Source: Clostridia bacterium (lineage in GTDB: Bacteria > Bacillota > Clostridia > UMGS1883). Taken from it: DNA of 64,000 nt. The position numbers were made by a program, and so were the translations under genes. Positions 25,369-34,025 of the stretch are shown here, in pieces. The stretch covers positions 31,432 to 95,431 of the forward strand of contig JAFTOF010000005.1 in assembly GCA_017451505.1 (NCBI GenBank). The letters run 5' to 3'. Position 1 is the first letter of the stretch, and each line of letters opens with the position of its first letter. A model generated the notes under the pieces. The model was not told the DNA's origin. It saw only the letters and a list, made by a program, of their open reading frames with translations, and did no database searches.

Positions 25369-26520
25369 ATGAAAAGATTTTTTGCACTTTGTGTTGCATT
25401 GATTATTGTGTTATCTTTATTTAGTGCTTGCGGAGGCGATGCTCCCACAGGTGACACAAAGCTTGATAAAGAGATTGTGGGAACTGTAAACGGTGTGGAA
25501 ATTACACAGGCAGATTACAATCTGGTTTACAGAACGATGTATGATAATGTTTCTCAGTATGAGCAGTATTACGGAGCAGATTGGTTTGTTCAGTCATATG
25601 ATGGTATAAACACCTTAGGTCAGATGATAAGTCAGAATACGGCTTCGCAGCTTGAAGTAATGATAGCGGCATCGGCATTGGCTAAGGAAAAGTATGGCAT
25701 AGAAGAAGACAGTAAAGAAATCAAAAAAGCCGTTGATAAAGAATACAAGGCGTTTAAAGAGAATTTCAGTACTGACAGTGAATATGAAAAGTTTTTAAGC
25801 GAAGCAAAAACTACTGACAAGGCTGTAAAAAACAGTATCAGAATGTCAGAGGTTATGGTTCGTTTGCAGGAAAAAATTACTGCAAAAGGCGAAGAAGCAT
25901 ATGTTGACGACGAGGAGGCCTTAGAGGGTTTTGCGGAAGAAAAGATGCGTGTTCAGCATATCCTTATTTCTACTCAGGAGCAGACAGACTCTGAAACAGG
26001 CGATGTAATTCCTGCAAGAAGCGATAAAGAAGCTCTTAAAATAGTAGACGAGGTTATTGGCAAGATTGCCAAGGGTGAGGATTTCGACTCTCTTATAGAC
26101 AAGTATGATGAAGACCCCGGAATGGAAAGCGGAAAATTCTATGTGTTCGGCACAGGCGAAATGGTTCAGGAATTTGAGGACGCATCCAAAGCTCTTAAGG
26201 TAGGAGAATATACCAAGCAGGGTGTAAAAACAGACTATGGTTATCATATTATCAAGAAATATGATGTAAATGCCTCTCTTCCTGAGTTTACGGAATATAA
26301 AGAAAATCTTTTGAATCAGAAGCTTGGCGAGGTTTTAAATTCCAAAGCAGAAGATTTTGAAATCAACTGGAAAACAGATAAGCTTGATAAATATGTATTC
26401 AATTGGGTTAATGAAATAAGAAGTGCCAAGGGTGCTGAGCCTATCACGGAAGAAATGATGGGGTTGAACCTTCCTACAGAGGAAGAGTTAAAGAGCGAAA
26501 CGAAAAAAGAAAATGAATAA
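25369..26520 (+). CDS. Parvulin-type peptidyl-prolyl isomerase lipoprotein (PrsA/SurA-like)
   Basis: 383 aa. A lipoprotein signal peptide ends at FSAC, so Cys about 21 would be lipidated and the protein tethered outside the membrane. A SurA-N-like helical part (about residues 45-175) precedes a rotamase (PpiC) domain starting MRVQHILISTQEQ and ending TDYGYHIIKKYD (about 185-300). A helical C-terminal tail carries many acidic residues. Such proteins help exported proteins fold. ATG 25369 has AGGAGG 7 nt upstream; the ATG at 25363 is too close. The FMN riboswitch starts right after its stop. Confidence 0.88.
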   Translation: MKRFFALCVALIIVLSLFSACGGDAPTGDTKLDKEIVGTVNGVEITQADYNLVYRTMYDNVSQYEQYYGADWFVQSYDGINTLGQMISQNTASQLEVMIAASALAKEKYGIEEDSKEIKKAVDKEYKAFKENFSTDSEYEKFLSEAKTTDKAVKNSIRMSEVMVRLQEKITAKGEEAYVDDEEALEGFAEEKMRVQHILISTQEQTDSETGDVIPARSDKEALKIVDEVIGKIAKGEDFDSLIDKYDEDPGMESGKFYVFGTGEMVQEFEDASKALKVGEYTKQGVKTDYGYHIIKKYDVNASLPEFTEYKENLLNQKLGEVLNSKAEDFEINWKTDKLDKYVFNWVNEIRSAKGAEPITEEMMGLNLPTEEELKSETKKENE

Positions 26521-26521
26521 C

Positions 26522-26664
26522 GATTCTTCGGGGTTGGGTGAAATTCCCTACCGGCGGTAATGGCAGAAGCCTGAGTCCGCGAGCCTTAAAAGGTTGATGC
26601 AGTGAGATTCTGCAACCGACGGTTGAGCTATATTATGGCTAAAGTCCGGATGAGAGAAGAATGT
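26522..26664 (+). promoter_or_regulatory. FMN riboswitch (RFN element)
   Basis: The conserved blocks appear in order: GGGTGAAATTCCC and CCGGCGGT (about 26535-26558), AGTCCGCGAGC (near 26573), GTGAGATTC and CCGACGGT (about 26602-26623), and AAGTCCGGATG with a closing AGAAG that pairs with CTTC at the start. A perfect 13-bp terminator follows at 26684-26715. FMN binding would end transcription before ribU, so riboflavin uptake is on when FMN is low. Confidence 0.96.
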
Positions 26665-26683
26665 ATGTGTTTTTAAATACAGC

Positions 26684-26722
26684 AATGCCCCGATACGTTT
26701 ATGTATCGGGGCATTTTATTTG
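26684..26722 (+). terminator. Terminator of the FMN riboswitch
   Basis: AATGCCCCGATAC (26684-26696) pairs perfectly with GTATCGGGGCATT (26703-26715), followed by TTATTTG. It is the expression platform of the riboswitch ahead of ribU. Confidence 0.88.
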
Positions 26723-26751
26723 TATATGTATATCGGAAGGAATGACTTTTA

Positions 26752-27405
26752 ATGAACAATACAAAAAAAATGACAACCACAGGGCTTTTGTGTACTCTTG
26801 CATATGTGGTTATGCTGACAAAATATATCTTTCCGCCGCTTTTTTCGGCGTTTCCATTTTTGCAATATGACCCCAAGGACGTGATAATCGTCATTGGCGG
26901 ATACATATACGGTCCGCTTACTGCGTTTGTAATATCCGTGATTGTTTCTTTGATAGAAATGCTCACATCAAGCTCTACGCATATTATAGGATGCTTTATG
27001 AACATTGCGGCAAGTTGTGCTTTCGCCTGCGTTGCCTCGGCAGTGTACAGTAAGTATCGCTCGATAAAGGGCGGCGTGGTGTCGCTGGTGATAGGCTCCG
27101 TTTGTGCAGTGTGTATGATGATGGTGATGAATTACTTTGTTACGCCACTCTACACAGGTATGCCCAGACAGGCAGTTGCAGACCTTTTAATACCTGCAAT
27201 TCTTCCTTTCAATATCATAAAATGCGTGCTTAATTCTGCACTTGTTCTTCTAATTTATAAGCCTATGACAAGGGTTTTAAGACGCGGAGGATTACTCAAA
27301 AGCACTAATAACTATTCTGCACGCAACGCTAATGTGGCGGTGGCTCTTTCAGCTATATTTATGATTTTAATATGTATGATAGCTCTTTGGATAGTTAACC
27401 GTTAG
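26752..27405 (+). CDS. ribU: Riboflavin ECF transporter S component RibU
   Basis: 217 aa. A membrane protein with six helices; the N-terminal KKMTTTGLLCTLAYVVML and the KDVIIVIGGYIYGPLTAF region resemble RibU, which carries the AxxxA-type motif for docking to the ECF energising module. That module is not in this window. The FMN riboswitch directly upstream supports riboflavin as substrate. The last 11 nt overlap the end of the convergent spoIIID gene. GGAAGG lies 11 nt before the start. Confidence 0.93.
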   Translation: MNNTKKMTTTGLLCTLAYVVMLTKYIFPPLFSAFPFLQYDPKDVIIVIGGYIYGPLTAFVISVIVSLIEMLTSSSTHIIGCFMNIAASCAFACVASAVYSKYRSIKGGVVSLVIGSVCAVCMMMVMNYFVTPLYTGMPRQAVADLLIPAILPFNIIKCVLNSALVLLIYKPMTRVLRRGGLLKSTNNYSARNANVAVALSAIFMILICMIALWIVNR

Positions 27406-27658
27406 AAACCTTTTGCCGTTCATATTTAAGCTTTGTGGCAAGGCCTCCCCGAATGTGTCTTTCGGCTTTGTTTATATCAAGCACTTCTTGAACACGCTCT
27501 GCCAGAAGCGGGTCTATATCCATTAATCTTGTTGTGACATCTTTATGCACACCCGATTTGGAAAAACCGAAATTTTTTGCAGTTGCTCTGACTGTAGCAT
27601 TATTTTCGAGAATATAGTATGCAAGCATAACGGCACGCTTTTCAATATAATCTTTCAA
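27395..27658 (-). CDS. spoIIID: Sporulation transcriptional regulator SpoIIID
   Basis: 87 aa. It aligns over its length with SpoIIID: KDYIEKRAVMLAYYILENNATVRATAK, then GFSKSGVHKDVTTRL, the DNA-recognition helix-turn-helix, and HIRGGLATKLKYE at the end. SpoIIID switches mother-cell sigma-E genes on and off during sporulation. The start is TTG (27658), matching the M-x-D-Y-I start of homologues. Its AAGGGGG binding site is in the 3-prime arm of a perfect 13-bp hairpin (27662-27710), which also looks like a terminator, so translation may be limited. It overlaps the ribU end by 11 nt. Confidence 0.95.
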   Translation of the reverse strand: MKDYIEKRAVMLAYYILENNATVRATAKNFGFSKSGVHKDVTTRLMDIDPLLAERVQEVLDINKAERHIRGGLATKLKYERQKVSNG

Positions 27659-27661
27659 AAT

Positions 27662-27710
27662 TAACAGCCCCCTTCATTCGTTCTAACATATGAGAATAAG
27701 GGGGCTGTTA
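27662..27710 (-). promoter_or_regulatory. Hairpin holding the spoIIID ribosome binding site
   Basis: On the minus strand TAACAGCCCCCTT (27710-27698) pairs perfectly with AAGGGGGCTGTTA (27674-27662), then ATTTTG containing the TTG start. It can end transcription of the upstream gene, mask the spoIIID binding site, or both. Confidence 0.7.
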
Positions 27711-27742
27711 TTACTAATTTTTATTTAGCCATTATTTATCTG

Positions 27743-27997
27743 TTACTCTTTTTCGGCTCTGCCGTAAAGATTTAATCTGAAAAGACGGCTTTCGTCCTCG
27801 GGGTTTTCGCACTCTATTGTTGCCTGACTGAGCTTTGCACCCTGAATAATGCTCATAAGACCAATCATGCGGCAGAAGGCAGACATAAGATTGATTCTGT
27901 CACCCTCATCTGTTGTAAGCCAGACCTGACCCTTGCAGTTGTTAAGTTCTTTTGCAAAAACATCTACGTCAATGTTGTGAATTTCGAATTTACTCAT
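27743..27997 (-). CDS. Small HPr-like protein lacking the phosphorylated histidine
   Basis: 84 aa. The second half, DRINLMSAFCRMIGLMSIIQGAKLSQATIECENPEDE, follows the HPr pattern of a Ser/Ala-Lys-helix, a hydrophobic core, and a beta strand ending EGEDE-like. The N-terminal region has no GxHARPA box, so it should not carry PTS phosphate. Such HPr-like small proteins are common next to Clostridial genes but are uncharacterised. A strong AGGAGGT precedes ATG 27997. It lies 33 nt upstream of the spoIIID hairpin and may be co-transcribed with spoIIID. Family by eye only; the fold call is inference. Confidence 0.5.
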   Translation of the reverse strand: MSKFEIHNIDVDVFAKELNNCKGQVWLTTDEGDRINLMSAFCRMIGLMSIIQGAKLSQATIECENPEDESRLFRLNLYGRAEKE

Positions 27998-28081
27998 GGT
28001 AATTACCTCCTAAATTTATTTTACAAGCACATAATAAGTCTTTAAATGGCAAAAGTCAAGGATTGTAATCTTATTGTAATC

Positions 28082-28117
28082 AAAAACGGCATTTCGGATA
28101 AAAACGAAATGCCGTTT
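28082..28117 (-). terminator. Terminator of typA
   Basis: AAACGGCATTTCG (28084-28096) pairs perfectly with CGAAATGCCGTTT (28105-28117), with a T run on the minus strand, 17 nt after the typA stop. Confidence 0.85.
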
Positions 28118-28133
28118 GTTTCTTTTTTGTGTA

Positions 28134-29969
28134 TTATTGCTGTTGTTTTTTGATTCTGTTTGCTTCTTTTGCACGAAGATCAGTATCAAGGATTCTTTTT
28201 CTTATTCTTAGAAAATGGGGTGTAACTTCAAGAAGCTCGTCATCAGCCAAAAATTCAAGGCTTTCCTCAAGGCTGAGAAGCTTGGGGGGAGTCAGGCGGA
28301 GTGCCTCATCGCTTCCTGCGGCACGCATATTTGTTGCCTGCTTTCTCTTGCATACATTTACCACAATATCCTCAAGGCGGCTGCATTCGCCTACAACCAT
28401 TCCCATATAAACCTTTTCACCGGGTCCTATAAACATCTGTCCGCGGTCCTGTGAATTAAAAAGACCATAAGCAACGGATTCACCCGTTTCATATGCTACC
28501 AGACTTCCTCTGGAGCGTGTCGTAAATTCTCCGGGAATCATCGGCTCGTAAGAATCAAACACGCTGTTAATAATGCCTGTACCCTTTGTAGCGGTCAGAA
28601 GCTCGCCGCGGTAACCGATAAGTCCTCTTGAGGGGATTCTGAACTCAAGCTTTGTATAGCCTGCGGCACCGGGAGCCATATTTACAAGACTGCCCTTTCT
28701 CGCACCGATACCCTCCATGACAACGCCCGTATGCTCATCGGGAACATCTACAGTCAGCATTTCAAAAGGCTCGCACAAAACACCGTCAATTTCCTTGTTA
28801 ATCGTCTTGGGCTTGCTTACTTGGAATTCATAGCCCTCACGACGCATATTTTCAATAAGAACTGAAAGGTGAAGCTCACCTCTGCCCGAAACTACAAAGC
28901 TGTCGGGAGATTCAGTTTCCGTTACTTTAAGTGCAATATTGCTTTCAAGCTCCTTTATTAATCTGTCGCGAAGATGTCGGCTTGTTACATAGTCACCGTC
29001 CTGACCTGCAAATGGGCTGTTGTTTACGCTGAAGGTCATGGAAAGAACAGGCTCGTCGACAGGGGTAAAGGGGAGAGGCTCTACTACGCCCGAAGCACAG
29101 ATGGTATCGCCAATGTTGATTTTTTCAACACCGCTGATTGCAACAATCTCACCTGCACCAGCCTCGTCAATAACCTGCTTTTCCAAATCCTTGTAGGAGA
29201 AAAGCTTTGATACTCTGGAATTATAGGAATCCATACCCTCACGGCTTATTGTAATGGGCATGTTTGTTTTTACGAAGCCGCGGTTAATTCTGCCTACCGC
29301 AATTCTGCCTGTAAATGTGTCATAATCAATATTGGATACAAGCATCTGGAATTCTCCCTGTGTTGTATCCTCGGGGGCAGGAATATGCTTCACGATAAGG
29401 TCAAAAAGAACCTTAAGGTCATCGGGATGATTGTCAGGAGAAAGGCTCGCCCAGCCGTCACGTCCAGAAACATAAACAACGGGGGAATCAAGCTGTTCAT
29501 CAGTTGCATCAAGGTCAATGAAAAGCTCCAACAGCTCGTCAGTTACTTCATAAGGACGTGCATTGGGCCTGTCTGCCTTGTTTACAACCATTATAATTGA
29601 CAGGTTAAGTTCCAAAGCTTTTTTCAGAACAAATCTTGTCTGGGGCATACAACCCTCAAAAGCATCTACAAGGAGAAGCACACCGTCCGCCATTTTAAGA
29701 CCGCGTTCAACCTCGCCGCCGAAATCCGCATGACCGGGGGTGTCGATGATATTTATTTTCACATCATTGTACATAAGTGATGTGTTTTTTGCAAGAATAG
29801 TAATACCGCGTTCTTTTTCAATATCGTTGGAGTCCATTACACGTTCTTCCACCTGTGCGTTTTCACGGAAAACACCGCTCTGGCGTAACAGTGCGTCAAC
29901 CAGTGTTGTTTTACCGTGGTCAACATGGGCGATAATTGCAATGTTTCTTATGTTTTTAGGTTCTATCAT
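28134..29969 (-). CDS. typA: Translational GTPase TypA/BipA
   Basis: 611 aa, normal length. The GTPase domain has G1 AHVDHGKTT, G2 RGITI, G3 DTPGHADFGG and G4 NKAD. The EF-G-like domains II, III and V follow, then the TypA-specific C-terminal domain (GLFNSQDRGQMFIGPGEKVY). It binds the 70S ribosome and helps assembly and growth under stress or cold. AAAGGAAG lies ahead of the ATG. The HD-domain gene ends 19 nt upstream on the same strand, so the two form a small operon from the promoter at 30633-30605. Confidence 0.96.
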   Translation of the reverse strand: MIEPKNIRNIAIIAHVDHGKTTLVDALLRQSGVFRENAQVEERVMDSNDIEKERGITILAKNTSLMYNDVKINIIDTPGHADFGGEVERGLKMADGVLLLVDAFEGCMPQTRFVLKKALELNLSIIMVVNKADRPNARPYEVTDELLELFIDLDATDEQLDSPVVYVSGRDGWASLSPDNHPDDLKVLFDLIVKHIPAPEDTTQGEFQMLVSNIDYDTFTGRIAVGRINRGFVKTNMPITISREGMDSYNSRVSKLFSYKDLEKQVIDEAGAGEIVAISGVEKINIGDTICASGVVEPLPFTPVDEPVLSMTFSVNNSPFAGQDGDYVTSRHLRDRLIKELESNIALKVTETESPDSFVVSGRGELHLSVLIENMRREGYEFQVSKPKTINKEIDGVLCEPFEMLTVDVPDEHTGVVMEGIGARKGSLVNMAPGAAGYTKLEFRIPSRGLIGYRGELLTATKGTGIINSVFDSYEPMIPGEFTTRSRGSLVAYETGESVAYGLFNSQDRGQMFIGPGEKVYMGMVVGECSRLEDIVVNVCKRKQATNMRAAGSDEALRLTPPKLLSLEESLEFLADDELLEVTPHFLRIRKRILDTDLRAKEANRIKKQQQ

Positions 29970-29988
29970 TTATATACTTCCTTTCGGG

Positions 29989-30573
29989 TTATTTCCTTTT
30001 GGTGTTTTTCTCTATAACGAAGGTGCTCCACGTGTCTGCATACTGTAAAAGCAACAACAGCGGTGTTTCCTTTGTTGCCACACTCTTGTTATCATCCACA
30101 TACTGACCGTCATGATACATAACGGCTTGTACTTCGCTTTCGGAAAGCGAAATGTAGGGGATAGCAAGATACAGACTCCTTACGGGAACACTCAGGTACA
30201 CAAGGCTTTCATTTATTCTGTAAGGAATTGATGCAGGGAAACCATATTGCTTCTGCTTGGGGGTAGGCTCGTTTTCAAGATACTGGGGAACGCCGGGCAT
30301 ACCTGCCTTTCCCAAATCGTGAATAAGTGCCGTTATAATACAGCTTTCCTCGTCAATTTCAGGAGCAAGGGAAGAACGCAGTTTGAGCATGGTTTCAGCC
30401 ACATTTACACTATGCTCCAAAAGTCCCTGCTTTCTGCACAGGTGGAAGCGTGTGCTGGCGGGAGAACTGAGATAATCCGTTTCATTTTCCATAAAGTTAA
30501 TTAAAGCGGTGAATTCATCTTTTCTTTTTACCACACGGTTTTTAAGAGCTTCATAACGCTCGATTACTGTCAT
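29989..30573 (-). CDS. HD-domain phosphohydrolase
   Basis: 194 aa. The metal-binding HD pattern is present: His in GLLEHSVNVAE, HD in ALIHDLGKAG, a further HD in AVMYHDGQYV and Asp in QYADTW. HD proteins hydrolyse phosphate esters of nucleotides or RNA; this one has only the HD domain and the substrate is unknown. The start is ATG 30573, with AGGAGGG 8 nt upstream. The longer frame reaching 30648 would cross its own promoter. It is the first gene of the typA operon. Confidence 0.8.
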   Translation of the reverse strand: MTVIERYEALKNRVVKRKDEFTALINFMENETDYLSSPASTRFHLCRKQGLLEHSVNVAETMLKLRSSLAPEIDEESCIITALIHDLGKAGMPGVPQYLENEPTPKQKQYGFPASIPYRINESLVYLSVPVRSLYLAIPYISLSESEVQAVMYHDGQYVDDNKSVATKETPLLLLLQYADTWSTFVIEKNTKRK

Positions 30574-30604
30574 ATAATTTACCCTCCTGAAAACACTTCT
30601 ATTA

Positions 30605-30633
30605 ATTATATAACAAATCAGGTCATATTTCAA
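30605..30633 (-). promoter_or_regulatory. Promoter of the HD-typA operon
   Basis: On the minus strand TTGAAA (30633-30628), 17-bp spacer, TATAAT (30610-30605), 32 nt before the start. Confidence 0.8.
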
Positions 30634-30678
30634 CAAATTTTTGAGCAAATATTAATCGGTGTTTTTGCAACAGGAGTA

Positions 30679-30707
30679 TTGTGCTTTTTACTGCGTAGTG
30701 ATATAAT
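30679..30707 (+). promoter_or_regulatory. Promoter of the CocE-like hydrolase gene
   Basis: TTGTGC (30679-30684), 17-bp spacer, TATAAT (30702-30707), about 40 nt upstream of the transcript-proximal start region. Confidence 0.6.
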
Positions 30708-30753
30708 GGTTTTAAAATAGCCAAATTTAAAAAAGAAGAAGGGACAAAATGAG

Positions 30754-32352
30754 ATGAAATTATCAAAAGAGACCAATGCTTTTAATTACAAGGCAGGCTA
30801 TACATATATATCTTTTAAACAAGCAGAACTTTTTACCATGTACCTTTTGCCGAATGAAAAAGGAAAATTTCCTGTTGTGATTATAAGGACTCCATATGTT
30901 GATAAGTATGAAAATTGGGAAGAAGCAGATGTAGTAATATCATATATGAATGAATATAAAGAATGGCTGAAAAACGGCTATGCAGTAGTGATTCAGCATT
31001 GCAGAGGCCGAGGTAAAAGCACAGGCGATTGCATTCCTTATATCAACGAACGAGAAGACGGGCTAAACTTGCATGAATGGATAAGAAAACAGGCTTTTTA
31101 TAACGGAGAACTTTATTTTAAAGGAAGGAGCTACTATACTTCAGTTCATTATCTGACAGCTCCATTTTCCGATGATGTCAAAGGGGCAATATTCTCCGTT
31201 CAGGATACTGAAAGATATAATATGAACTATACAAACGGATTCTTGAAAAAAGAAGGTCGTGGGTCTTGGTATGTAAGAATGTATAAAGCAAAATCCCATA
31301 TGAGAAAAAATTATACTAAGGATACGTTGGATATGCTGCCGGTCAAGGATTTCACAAAAACCGTTTTTGGGGAAAGCGTGAAAGATTTTGATGATGTACT
31401 CAAAGCTCCAAATAAGGATAATGAGTTCTGGAATACAAAGCTGGGCGGGGCAGACACAAGAAATGTTACAGATAACGTGGCATTTCCGGTTTTGTTTACA
31501 ACCGGATTTTATGATATTTATACCGGTGGAATTTTTGATATGTGGAATAAGATGGATGATAAAAGCAGAAAAAATAGTGCATTGCTTGTTTCGCCCTATG
31601 ACCACAGTGATAGCTATAACAAAGAAAATTCATTCGCTTTTGAGAATGGTAAATTAATTGAACATTTTGGTGAAAATTACGAAATAGAATGGTTTAACTA
31701 TATACGAAAAACAAGTGCCAAAGTGCCTTTTGAACTTGGAAAGGTAACCTACTACAGGTTGTTTGAAAATAAATGGGCAACTGATGATTTTAAACCATTG
31801 AGCAATACTATGAAGATGAAATTGGGCGACACCACAGCATCATATATATATAATCCATATGATGCACCGAGATTTAAGGGTGGGTTGTCAAGAAATTTTG
31901 GTGGAACTGTTTATCAGGATGCACCAAATTCCCACTACGGTATTATATCTGTATACACTGAACCTTTTGAAAAGGAAACCTTTGTGAAAGGAAAAATGTC
32001 CGCTCAGTTAAAGGTTAAATCAGATTGTGAGGATACGTGCTTTTATGTAAGAATAAGCATTACAAAGGAAAAAGGAGATTTGGGACTTAGGGATGACATT
32101 ACTTCGCTTTGTTATCAGCTTGGCGATTATGAGCCAAACAGTGAAGTGGATTTAATGTTTAATTTTGACGAGCATGCCTTTTTAATAAAGAAAGGTGAAA
32201 GGTTAAGAATTGATATTGCATCAGCAGATAATGAACATTATGTTCGTCATACTAATCAAAAAGGGTTATATAGCGAGCAAACATCGGCAAAAATCGCACA
32301 TAACACAGTATATTTGCAAAATTCATATTTGACGTTGCCGGTTGAAGTGTAA
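30754..32352 (+). CDS. CocE/NonD-family (S15) alpha/beta hydrolase
   Basis: 532 aa. An S15-type catalytic domain (about residues 25-350) is followed by a beta-rich C-terminal jelly roll (about 360-530) of the X-Pro dipeptidyl peptidase type. The oxyanion residue region QHCRGRGKSTG is intact. The expected triad is Ser126 in GRSYYTS, Asp254 in TTGFYDIYTGG and His284 in SPYDHSDS. The family nucleophile motif is GxSYxG; here Thr129 replaces the last Gly. No signal peptide, so it is cytosolic. Substrate may be an ester or a proline-containing peptide. It has its own promoter and seems AT-richer than its neighbours, which could mean transfer, but this is an impression. Confidence 0.8.
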   Translation: MKLSKETNAFNYKAGYTYISFKQAELFTMYLLPNEKGKFPVVIIRTPYVDKYENWEEADVVISYMNEYKEWLKNGYAVVIQHCRGRGKSTGDCIPYINEREDGLNLHEWIRKQAFYNGELYFKGRSYYTSVHYLTAPFSDDVKGAIFSVQDTERYNMNYTNGFLKKEGRGSWYVRMYKAKSHMRKNYTKDTLDMLPVKDFTKTVFGESVKDFDDVLKAPNKDNEFWNTKLGGADTRNVTDNVAFPVLFTTGFYDIYTGGIFDMWNKMDDKSRKNSALLVSPYDHSDSYNKENSFAFENGKLIEHFGENYEIEWFNYIRKTSAKVPFELGKVTYYRLFENKWATDDFKPLSNTMKMKLGDTTASYIYNPYDAPRFKGGLSRNFGGTVYQDAPNSHYGIISVYTEPFEKETFVKGKMSAQLKVKSDCEDTCFYVRISITKEKGDLGLRDDITSLCYQLGDYEPNSEVDLMFNFDEHAFLIKKGERLRIDIASADNEHYVRHTNQKGLYSEQTSAKIAHNTVYLQNSYLTLPVEV

Positions 32353-32388
32353 TTTATTGAATTAATTTACAGCGTGGAGGATAAACAT

Positions 32389-33201
32389 ATGGATAATAAA
32401 ACACTTACGAATTATCATACCCATACGTCCTATTGCGATGGGAAAAACACGCCTGAGGAGATTGTTTTATCTGCTATTGAAAAAGGGCTTTCCGCAATAG
32501 GCTTTTCGGGGCACGGATATACTCCATTTGATTTATGCTATTGCATGAAAGAAACCCCATCTTACATTCAAGAAATATCAAAGCTGAAAAGAAAATACGG
32601 TGATAAAATAGAAATTTACTGCGGAGTTGAGGAGGATGCGTTTTCCCCTGTGCAGAGAGAAAATTTTGATTATATTATCGGAAGCTCCCACTATTTTAAT
32701 ATAGACGGGCAGTACTATCCCATTGACTCCGATTATGAAGGCTTTAAGAAATGTCTGGAGGCTTTTGATAATGATGCTTCAAAGCTTGCCGAAGTCTATT
32801 ATAGCACCTTCGTCAGCTATATTACGGAAAGAAAGCCTGATATTGTGGGGCATTTTGACCTGATAACGAAATATGATGAGGTTGACGAGCAACGTTTTTT
32901 AAATAATTCCGAATATTTAAAGATTGCCAAAAAATATTTGCAAAAAGCCGCAGAAAATGATGTAATTTTTGAAGTGAATACAGGAGCAATCTCACGGGGG
33001 ATAAGAAAGACGCCGTATCTCGGAGAAGAACTTCTTTACATACTTAAGGAAAAAGGAAGCAAGGTGATGCTTTCTTCGGACAGCCACAGCGTAGATACCT
33101 TGGATTTTTATTTTGAAGAAGCAAAGAAGCTGCTGCGTGACGTTGGGTTTGACCATGTGTATGAACTCCACCAAGGCACATTTAAGAAAAGACTTATATA
33201 G
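32389..33201 (+). CDS. Histidinol-phosphatase-like PHP protein
   Basis: 270 aa, the size of HisJ-type histidinol-phosphatases. It has NYHTHTSYCDG at the start, GFSGHGYTP, GVEEDAF, IIGSSHYF, VGHFDLI and MLSSDSHS, the full metal-ligand set of the PHP barrel. The reaction in the family is histidinol phosphate to histidinol, the eighth step of histidine synthesis; no other his gene is nearby, so the substrate is inferred from similarity. ATG 32389 is chosen, with GGAGG 8 nt upstream. It follows the hydrolase by 36 nt. Confidence 0.82.
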   Translation: MDNKTLTNYHTHTSYCDGKNTPEEIVLSAIEKGLSAIGFSGHGYTPFDLCYCMKETPSYIQEISKLKRKYGDKIEIYCGVEEDAFSPVQRENFDYIIGSSHYFNIDGQYYPIDSDYEGFKKCLEAFDNDASKLAEVYYSTFVSYITERKPDIVGHFDLITKYDEVDEQRFLNNSEYLKIAKKYLQKAAENDVIFEVNTGAISRGIRKTPYLGEELLYILKEKGSKVMLSSDSHSVDTLDFYFEEAKKLLRDVGFDHVYELHQGTFKKRLI

Positions 33202-33225
33202 TTTCATAAAAGCGGAGGTAACACC

Positions 33226-33750
33226 ATGCTTGAGTTTGAATTTAAAATCCTTGACTTTATACGAGAATATATGTCAACCCCGATAATGGATAAAATAATG
33301 TGTTTTTTCACATTTTTGGGAAATGCAGGCTGGATATGGATAGCTTTGGCGTGTGTGTGTCTGTGCAGTAATAAATACCGCTATACGGGAATAATGCTTT
33401 CGGTGGGGCTTTTAATGAGTCTTGTTGTTGCAAACCTTATACTAAAGCCTGCCTTTGCCAGACTTCGCCCTTTCCAGATAAAAGAGGGGATAGAGCTTAT
33501 TATTGCCGCACCCAGTGATTTTTCTTTTCCGTCAGGGCATACCATGGCATCTGTAATTTGTGCAACGATTATATTTTTACAGCATAAAAAAATGGGAATT
33601 TATGCCATAGTTTTAGCTGCGATAATTTCTTTTTCAAGGCTTTATCTGTATATACATTTTCCTACCGATGTATTTTTCGGGGCAATTCTGGGAATGTTAT
33701 TAGGTGTATTGGCGGTAAAAATTGTAAGGCGTTACTTTAGAATAATATAA
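33226..33750 (+). CDS. PAP2-family membrane phosphatase
   Basis: 174 aa. All three acid-phosphatase motifs of the PAP2 family are present: KPAFARLRP, FPSGHTM and SRLYLYIHFPTD, with five or six membrane helices. Members act on phosphatidic acid, undecaprenyl diphosphate (PgpB/BcrC type) or phosphatidylglycerol phosphate on the outer face of the membrane. The short form here suits lipid carrier recycling, but the substrate is not readable. GGAGG lies before the ATG. It may be co-transcribed with the preceding PHP gene (24-nt gap). Confidence 0.88.
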   Translation: MLEFEFKILDFIREYMSTPIMDKIMCFFTFLGNAGWIWIALACVCLCSNKYRYTGIMLSVGLLMSLVVANLILKPAFARLRPFQIKEGIELIIAAPSDFSFPSGHTMASVICATIIFLQHKKMGIYAIVLAAIISFSRLYLYIHFPTDVFFGAILGMLLGVLAVKIVRRYFRII

Positions 33751-33802
33751 ATTAAAACCTCCATACTAATATTATAACCGTAGAAAATAAGGAGGTTTTA
33801 AT

Positions 33803-33982
33803 ATGAAGAAATGTACAACGGGTTTTCTTAAAGGTCTTGCCACAGGTGCAGTCATGGGAGGAGCAATGTGCCTTATGATGGATCCTCCCGATACTGCAAA
33901 AATCAAAAAAGCATATAAAAAAACCAACCGTGCGTTAAAGACAGTTGGCTATGCTATTGAGGAATTAGTATCTAATAATTAA
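33803..33982 (+). CDS. 59-aa small protein with a Gly-rich hydrophobic segment
   Basis: A frame of 59 codons behind a perfect AAGGAGG (33788-33795) starts at 33803. It has a Gly/Ala-rich hydrophobic stretch GFLKGLATGAVMGGAMCLMM (residues 8-27), then a basic helix (KIKKAYKKTNRALKTVGYAIEEL). The arrangement, a small glycine-zipper-like membrane segment plus a charged helix, recalls YtxH-type small stress proteins, but I do not claim the family. A strong terminator follows, so it is a real transcription unit. Confidence 0.65.
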   Translation: MKKCTTGFLKGLATGAVMGGAMCLMMDPPDTAKIKKAYKKTNRALKTVGYAIEELVSNN

Positions 33983-33988
33983 ATAAAA

Positions 33989-34024
33989 GAGGCAGTAAAA
34001 ACATATGTTTTTACTGCCTCTTTA
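33989..34024. terminator. Bidirectional terminator between the 59-aa gene and lexA
   Basis: GAGGCAGTAAAAACAT (33989-34004) is complementary to 34005-34020 with no spacer, with T runs on both strands. It lies between the stops of the two convergent genes. Confidence 0.85.
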
Positions 34025-34025
34025 T

